DNA of 64,000 nt, from positions 62,001 through 126,000 of the forward strand of contig JAGZOA010000001.1 of the NCBI GenBank assembly GCA_018363335.1, in the 5' to 3' direction. Position numbers and translations under genes: made by a program. This document shows, piece by piece, positions 60,501 to 64,000 of this stretch. Source of the stretch: Haemophilus_D parainfluenzae_Y. GTDB lineage: Bacteria; Pseudomonadota; Gammaproteobacteria; Enterobacterales; Pasteurellaceae. Under the pieces are notes generated by a model. That model saw only the letters and a list, made by a program, of their open reading frames with translations. It had not been told where the DNA came from and ran no database searches. Each line of letters starts with the position of its first letter. The first letter of the stretch is position 1.

Positions 60501-60832
60501 ATTTTTAATTCCTATTTATTTCTAACTCCTAATAAGTATGAGTCTAAAAGGTTCACAAATATTTCACAAAAAGTAAGGGCGTAAAGTGGAATAAAAGCCC
60601 ATTTTTCGATAAAATAAGGCGCTTTTAATTTTCGAATTTCAATTTCTGGTTGTGTAAGTAATTTCTTACTCATCGAGGAATTAAACAGATTTGAGTTTTT
60701 GAATTTATGTGTCAGTTAATAACGCTTTGATCTTAAAAGTGTTTTCTGGTCACGCTCAATCGTGAGATTGCTTTTAGAGTGTATGCTTTAATCGCAATCG
60801 TGTTTTTAACCTAGAAAAGTAGTGCAAACAGT
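60501..60832 (+). promoter_or_regulatory. AT-rich leader region of the nqr operon
   Basis: This 332-bp stretch holds no ORF. CAATCGTG occurs twice (60757-60764 and 60795-60802), and GATTG (60766-60770) can pair with either copy. A GATAAAATA sequence near 60608 could be a -10 box. The ribosome site before nqrA is weak (AGAAAAGTAG). Confidence 0.35.
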
Positions 60833-62176
60833 ATGATTACAATCAAAAAAGGCTTGGATCTTCCTATTGCAGGAAAACCAGCACAAGTAATCCATAGCGG
60901 TAACGCTGTGAATCAGGTTGCGATTCTTGGTGAAGAGTATGTGGGTATGCGTCCTTCTATGAAGGTACGTGAAGGCGATGTCGTGAAAAAAGGCCAAGTG
61001 CTTTTTGAAGACAAGAAAAACCCAGGAGTGGTTTTCACAGCCCCTGCGAGTGGTACTATCACTGTAATTAATCGTGGCGAAAAACGTGTATTACAATCTG
61101 TGGTCATTGATGTGCAAGGTAACGATCAAGTTACTTTCGCTAAATATAACGCAGGTGAGCTCAATACGCTTTCTTCTGAACAAGTTAAACAAAACCTCGT
61201 TGAATCCGGTTTGTGGACAGCGTTCCGCACCCGTCCGTTCAGCAAAGTGCCTGCCTTAAATGCAGAACCTTCTTCTCTGTTTGTAAATGCGATGGATACC
61301 AATCCTTTGGCAGCAAATCCAGAGGTGGTGTTAAAAGAGCATTGGCAAGATTTTATTGACGGTTTAACAGTATTAAGTCGTCTATTCCCAAATAAACCAT
61401 TAAATCTATGTAAAGCGGGTGATAGCAATATCCCAACTGTGGATTTATCTAACCTAAAAGTACATGATTTTGGCGGTGTCCATCCTGCTGGTTTAGTGGG
61501 TACTCATATTCACTTTATCGATCCAGTTGGTGTGAATAAAACCGTATGGCATATCAATTACCAAGATGTGATTGCTGTAGGTAAATTATTCACCACGGGC
61601 GAACTTTATGTAGAACGCATTATTTCTCTTGCTGGTCCGCAAGTGAAAGAGCCTCGTTTAGTTCGTACCGTAATCGGTGCTAACCTTTCTCAATTAACCG
61701 TAGGTGAATTAAAAGACGGTAATAACCGTGTGATTTCTGGTTCAGTACTTTGTGGTCAAACAGCAAAAGATGCTCACGACTATTTGGGTCGTTATGCATT
61801 ACAAGTTTCTGTGATTGCAGAAGGTAATGAGAAAGAGTTTTTAGGTTGGATCACACCACAATCGAACAAATATTCGATTACCCGTACCGTATTAGGTCAC
61901 TTTGGTAAAAAATTATTCAACTTCACTACCGCAGAAAATGGTGGTGAGCGTGCAATGGTACCAATCGGTAGCTATGAGCGCGTAATGCCGTTGGATATTT
62001 TACCGACATTATTATTACGTGATTTAATCGTGGGTGATACCGATGGTGCACAAGCGTTAGGTTGTCTTGAATTAGATGAAGAAGACTTAGCATTATGTTC
62101 TTTCGTTTGCCCGGGCAAATATGAATACGGTTCAATCTTGCGTCAAGTATTAGATAAGATTGAGAAGGAAGGTTAA
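60833..62176 (+). CDS. nqrA: Na+-translocating NADH:quinone reductase subunit A
   Basis: A 447-residue cytoplasmic subunit of the Na+-NQR complex, which contributes to the quinone site. The start ITIKKGLDLPIAGKPAQVIHSG and internal GEEYVGMRPSMKVREGDVVKKGQVLFEDKKNPGV are typical. C-terminal LPTLLLRDLIVGDTDGAQALGCLELDEEDLALCSFVCPGKYEYG is conserved. It is the first gene of the operon, two bases before nqrB. Confidence 0.98.
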   Translation: MITIKKGLDLPIAGKPAQVIHSGNAVNQVAILGEEYVGMRPSMKVREGDVVKKGQVLFEDKKNPGVVFTAPASGTITVINRGEKRVLQSVVIDVQGNDQVTFAKYNAGELNTLSSEQVKQNLVESGLWTAFRTRPFSKVPALNAEPSSLFVNAMDTNPLAANPEVVLKEHWQDFIDGLTVLSRLFPNKPLNLCKAGDSNIPTVDLSNLKVHDFGGVHPAGLVGTHIHFIDPVGVNKTVWHINYQDVIAVGKLFTTGELYVERIISLAGPQVKEPRLVRTVIGANLSQLTVGELKDGNNRVISGSVLCGQTAKDAHDYLGRYALQVSVIAEGNEKEFLGWITPQSNKYSITRTVLGHFGKKLFNFTTAENGGERAMVPIGSYERVMPLDILPTLLLRDLIVGDTDGAQALGCLELDEEDLALCSFVCPGKYEYGSILRQVLDKIEKEG

Positions 62177-62178
62177 AA

Positions 62179-63414
62179 ATGGGTTTAAAAAATCTTTTTG
62201 AAAAAATGGAACCCGCGTTTTTACCAGGTGGTAAATACAGCAAGCTTTATCCGGTCTTTGAATCGATTTATACCTTGCTTTATACACCAGGTACGGTAAC
62301 GCACAAAAACACACACGTTCGTGATGCGTTAGACTCAAAACGTATGATGATTACGGTTTTCCTTGCGTTGTTCCCAGCGATTTTCTATGGGATGTACAAT
62401 GTGGGTAACCAAGCGATCCCTGCCTTAAATCAATTAGGCAATTTAGATCAATTAATTGCTAACGATTGGCACTATGCGCTTGCAAGTTCATTAGGTTTAG
62501 ATTTAACCAATAATGCAACTTGGGGCTCAAAAATGGCGTTAGGGGCGATCTTCTTCTTACCAATTTACTTAGTGGTATTTACCGTTTGTACAATTTGGGA
62601 ATTATTATTCTCAGTGGTACGTGGTCATGAAGTAAATGAAGGGATGTTCGTTTCAACCATTTTATTTGCGTTAATCGTTCCACCAACATTGCCATTATGG
62701 CAAGCCGCACTAGGTATCACCTTTGGTATCGTGGTTGCGAAAGAAATCTTCGGTGGTGTAGGTCGTAACTTTATGAACCCTGCGCTTGCTGGTCGTGCAT
62801 TCTTATTCTTTGCTTATCCGGCTCAAATTTCCGGTGACTTAGTATGGACTGCTGCAGATGGTTTCTCAGGTGCAACCGCACTTTCACAATGGTCTCAAGG
62901 TGGTCAAGCAGCATTACAACACACTGTAACCGGTCAACCTATTACTTGGATGGATGCATTCATTGGTAATATCCCAGGTTCAATGGGTGAGGTTTCAACG
63001 CTTGCGTTATTAATCGGTGGTGCAGTGATTGTATTCACTCGAATTGCTTCTTGGCGCATTATGGCTGGTGTCATGATCGGTATGATTGGTACAGCAACCT
63101 TATTCAACTTAATCGGTTCTGATTCTAACCAAATGTTCTCAATGCCTTGGCATTGGCACTTTGTATTAGGTGGTTTTGCACTTGGTATGATCTTTATGGC
63201 AACCGACCCAGTATCAGCTTCATTTACCAACACGGGTAAATGGTGGTACGGTGCGTTAATTGGCGTGATGGCGGTATTAATTCGTACAGTGAACCCAGCT
63301 TATCCAGAAGGGATGATGTTAGCGATTTTATTTGCAAACTTATTTGCACCAATTTTCGACTACATCGTGGTTCAAGCAAATATCAAACGTCGGAGAGCAA
63401 GAACAAATGGCTAA
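62179..63414 (+). CDS. nqrB: Na+-translocating NADH:quinone reductase subunit B
   Basis: A 411-residue polytopic subunit carrying covalent FMN and riboflavin. The FMN-attachment motif SGAT is visible at residues 230-233 (Thr233), followed by ALSQWSQGG. About ten membrane spans. An uptake sequence overlaps the SGATAL codons. The gene overlaps nqrC by 8 bp. Confidence 0.98.
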   Translation: MGLKNLFEKMEPAFLPGGKYSKLYPVFESIYTLLYTPGTVTHKNTHVRDALDSKRMMITVFLALFPAIFYGMYNVGNQAIPALNQLGNLDQLIANDWHYALASSLGLDLTNNATWGSKMALGAIFFLPIYLVVFTVCTIWELLFSVVRGHEVNEGMFVSTILFALIVPPTLPLWQAALGITFGIVVAKEIFGGVGRNFMNPALAGRAFLFFAYPAQISGDLVWTAADGFSGATALSQWSQGGQAALQHTVTGQPITWMDAFIGNIPGSMGEVSTLALLIGGAVIVFTRIASWRIMAGVMIGMIGTATLFNLIGSDSNQMFSMPWHWHFVLGGFALGMIFMATDPVSASFTNTGKWWYGALIGVMAVLIRTVNPAYPEGMMLAILFANLFAPIFDYIVVQANIKRRRARTNG

Positions 63415-64000
63415 ATTTAATAAAGATAGCGTTAGCGGTACAGTTACCGTTGTTGTGTTGCTAAGTTTAGTGTGTTCTATCGTGGTTTCTGGTGCTGCAG
63501 TAGCATTAAAATCCAAACAAGATGAACAAAAAGCACTCGACGTTCAACGTAACATTTTAACTGTTGCTGGCTTAATGAAAGAAGATAATGCATCAGTAAT
63601 TAAAGACACTTACAGCAAATTTATTGAACCACGTTTAGTTGATTTGCAAAGTGGTGATTACGTTCAAGCTTCAGCAGAAGAAATTAATAAATTTGAACCT
63701 AAAGATGCCGTTAAAGATCCAGCTAAAAGCCAAGCTATCCCAGCTGAGGCTGATAAAGCAGGAATTAAGGTTCGTGCAAACCAAGCGCGTGTTTATCTTG
63801 TAAAAGATGAACAAGGCAATGTAACCCAAGTTGTATTACCAATGTATGGCCGTGGTTTATGGTCAACCATGTATGGTTTTGTTTCTGTTGCACCAGATGC
63901 GAATACCATCAAAGGTATTACTTACTATGATCAAGGTGAAACAGCTGGTCTTGGGGGCGAAATTGCGAACCCACGTTGGCAAGCACAGTTCGTTGATAAA
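63407..64000 (+). CDS. nqrC: Na+-translocating NADH:quinone reductase subunit C (3'-truncated)
   Basis: The first 198 codons are present, running off the right edge. It starts AKFNKDSVSGTVTVVVLLSLVCSIVVSGAAVALK, a single membrane anchor, followed by a periplasmic domain with YGRGLWSTMYGFVSV and GITYYDQGETAGLGGEI. The covalent FMN threonine (SGAT) would lie beyond the window. nqrD, nqrE and nqrF are expected downstream. Confidence 0.96.
   Translation, partial: MAKFNKDSVSGTVTVVVLLSLVCSIVVSGAAVALKSKQDEQKALDVQRNILTVAGLMKEDNASVIKDTYSKFIEPRLVDLQSGDYVQASAEEINKFEPKDAVKDPAKSQAIPAEADKAGIKVRANQARVYLVKDEQGNVTQVVLPMYGRGLWSTMYGFVSVAPDANTIKGITYYDQGETAGLGGEIANPRWQAQFVDK

Noticed and set aside
1..64000. CRISPR arrays, prophage, complete insertion sequences, rRNA operons
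   Set aside because: No regularly spaced repeats, transposase, phage structural or integrase genes, or rRNA sequences were seen.

Overview
The window is a Pasteurellaceae chromosome segment, most likely genus Haemophilus (H. parainfluenzae-like). The evidence is the many copies of the H. influenzae-type DNA uptake sequence AAGTGCGGT/ACCGCACTT, the AT-rich gammaproteobacterial housekeeping genes, and gene orders I recall from H. influenzae: typA-glnA-[LPS locus]-pepB-ndk, kdkA-opsX, secM-secA-mutT and bolA-nqrABC. Species assignment is inference.

Layout. 1-206 is the tail of rdgC; typA (-) and glnA (+) follow. 4014-16176 is a Wzy-dependent O-antigen-type polysaccharide locus: wzz, a DUF4422 glycosyltransferase, wzy, wzx, three glycosyltransferases, glf, a polyprenyl-phosphate sugar transferase, an acyltransferase and rffG. 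It is compact and mostly very AT-rich, and it lies in a 14.5-kb stretch with no exact uptake sequence, which suggests horizontal replacement between the conserved flanks glnA and pepB. The predicted path is: the sugar transferase starts the repeat unit on undecaprenyl phosphate, the glycosyltransferases extend it (probably with galactofuranose from Glf), Wzx flips it, and Wzy/Wzz polymerise it. The ligase is outside the window.

pepB and ndk are followed on the minus strand by a BtuB/FecCD-type uptake system (TonB-dependent receptor, binding protein, permease, ATPase) that carries a 170-bp MITE-like element. glyQ and glyS are separated by about 3.9 kb of small genes (nitrobindin-like, glutaredoxin-like, lipoprotein, membrane protein, acid phosphatase, DUF559 nuclease) and a composite repeat.

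Next come a fused two-domain glycosyltransferase, tRNA-Ile2(CAU), the inner-core LPS genes kdkA and opsX, a divergent AhpD-like/AraC pair beside an ABC exporter, the lipid-synthesis operon yceD-rpmF-plsX-fabH-fabD-fabG-acpP, a DcuB transporter with a roughly 100-residue insertion, aroK-aroB-dam, dciA, secM-secA-mutT, a sulfatase-family membrane enzyme, leuS-lptE-holA (-), corA-yggT-yggU (-), yajG (-), bolA, and nqrA, nqrB and partial nqrC.

The most interesting items are a diverged SecM arrest peptide with a possible secA-ribosome-site-masking helix, the GT25/GT-D fusion, the DcuB insertion, a hairpin-rich corA leader, a probable leaderless yceD mRNA, uptake-sequence hairpins (one with matched changes in both arms), and the MITE family. 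No CRISPR array, prophage, complete insertion sequence or rRNA was seen.
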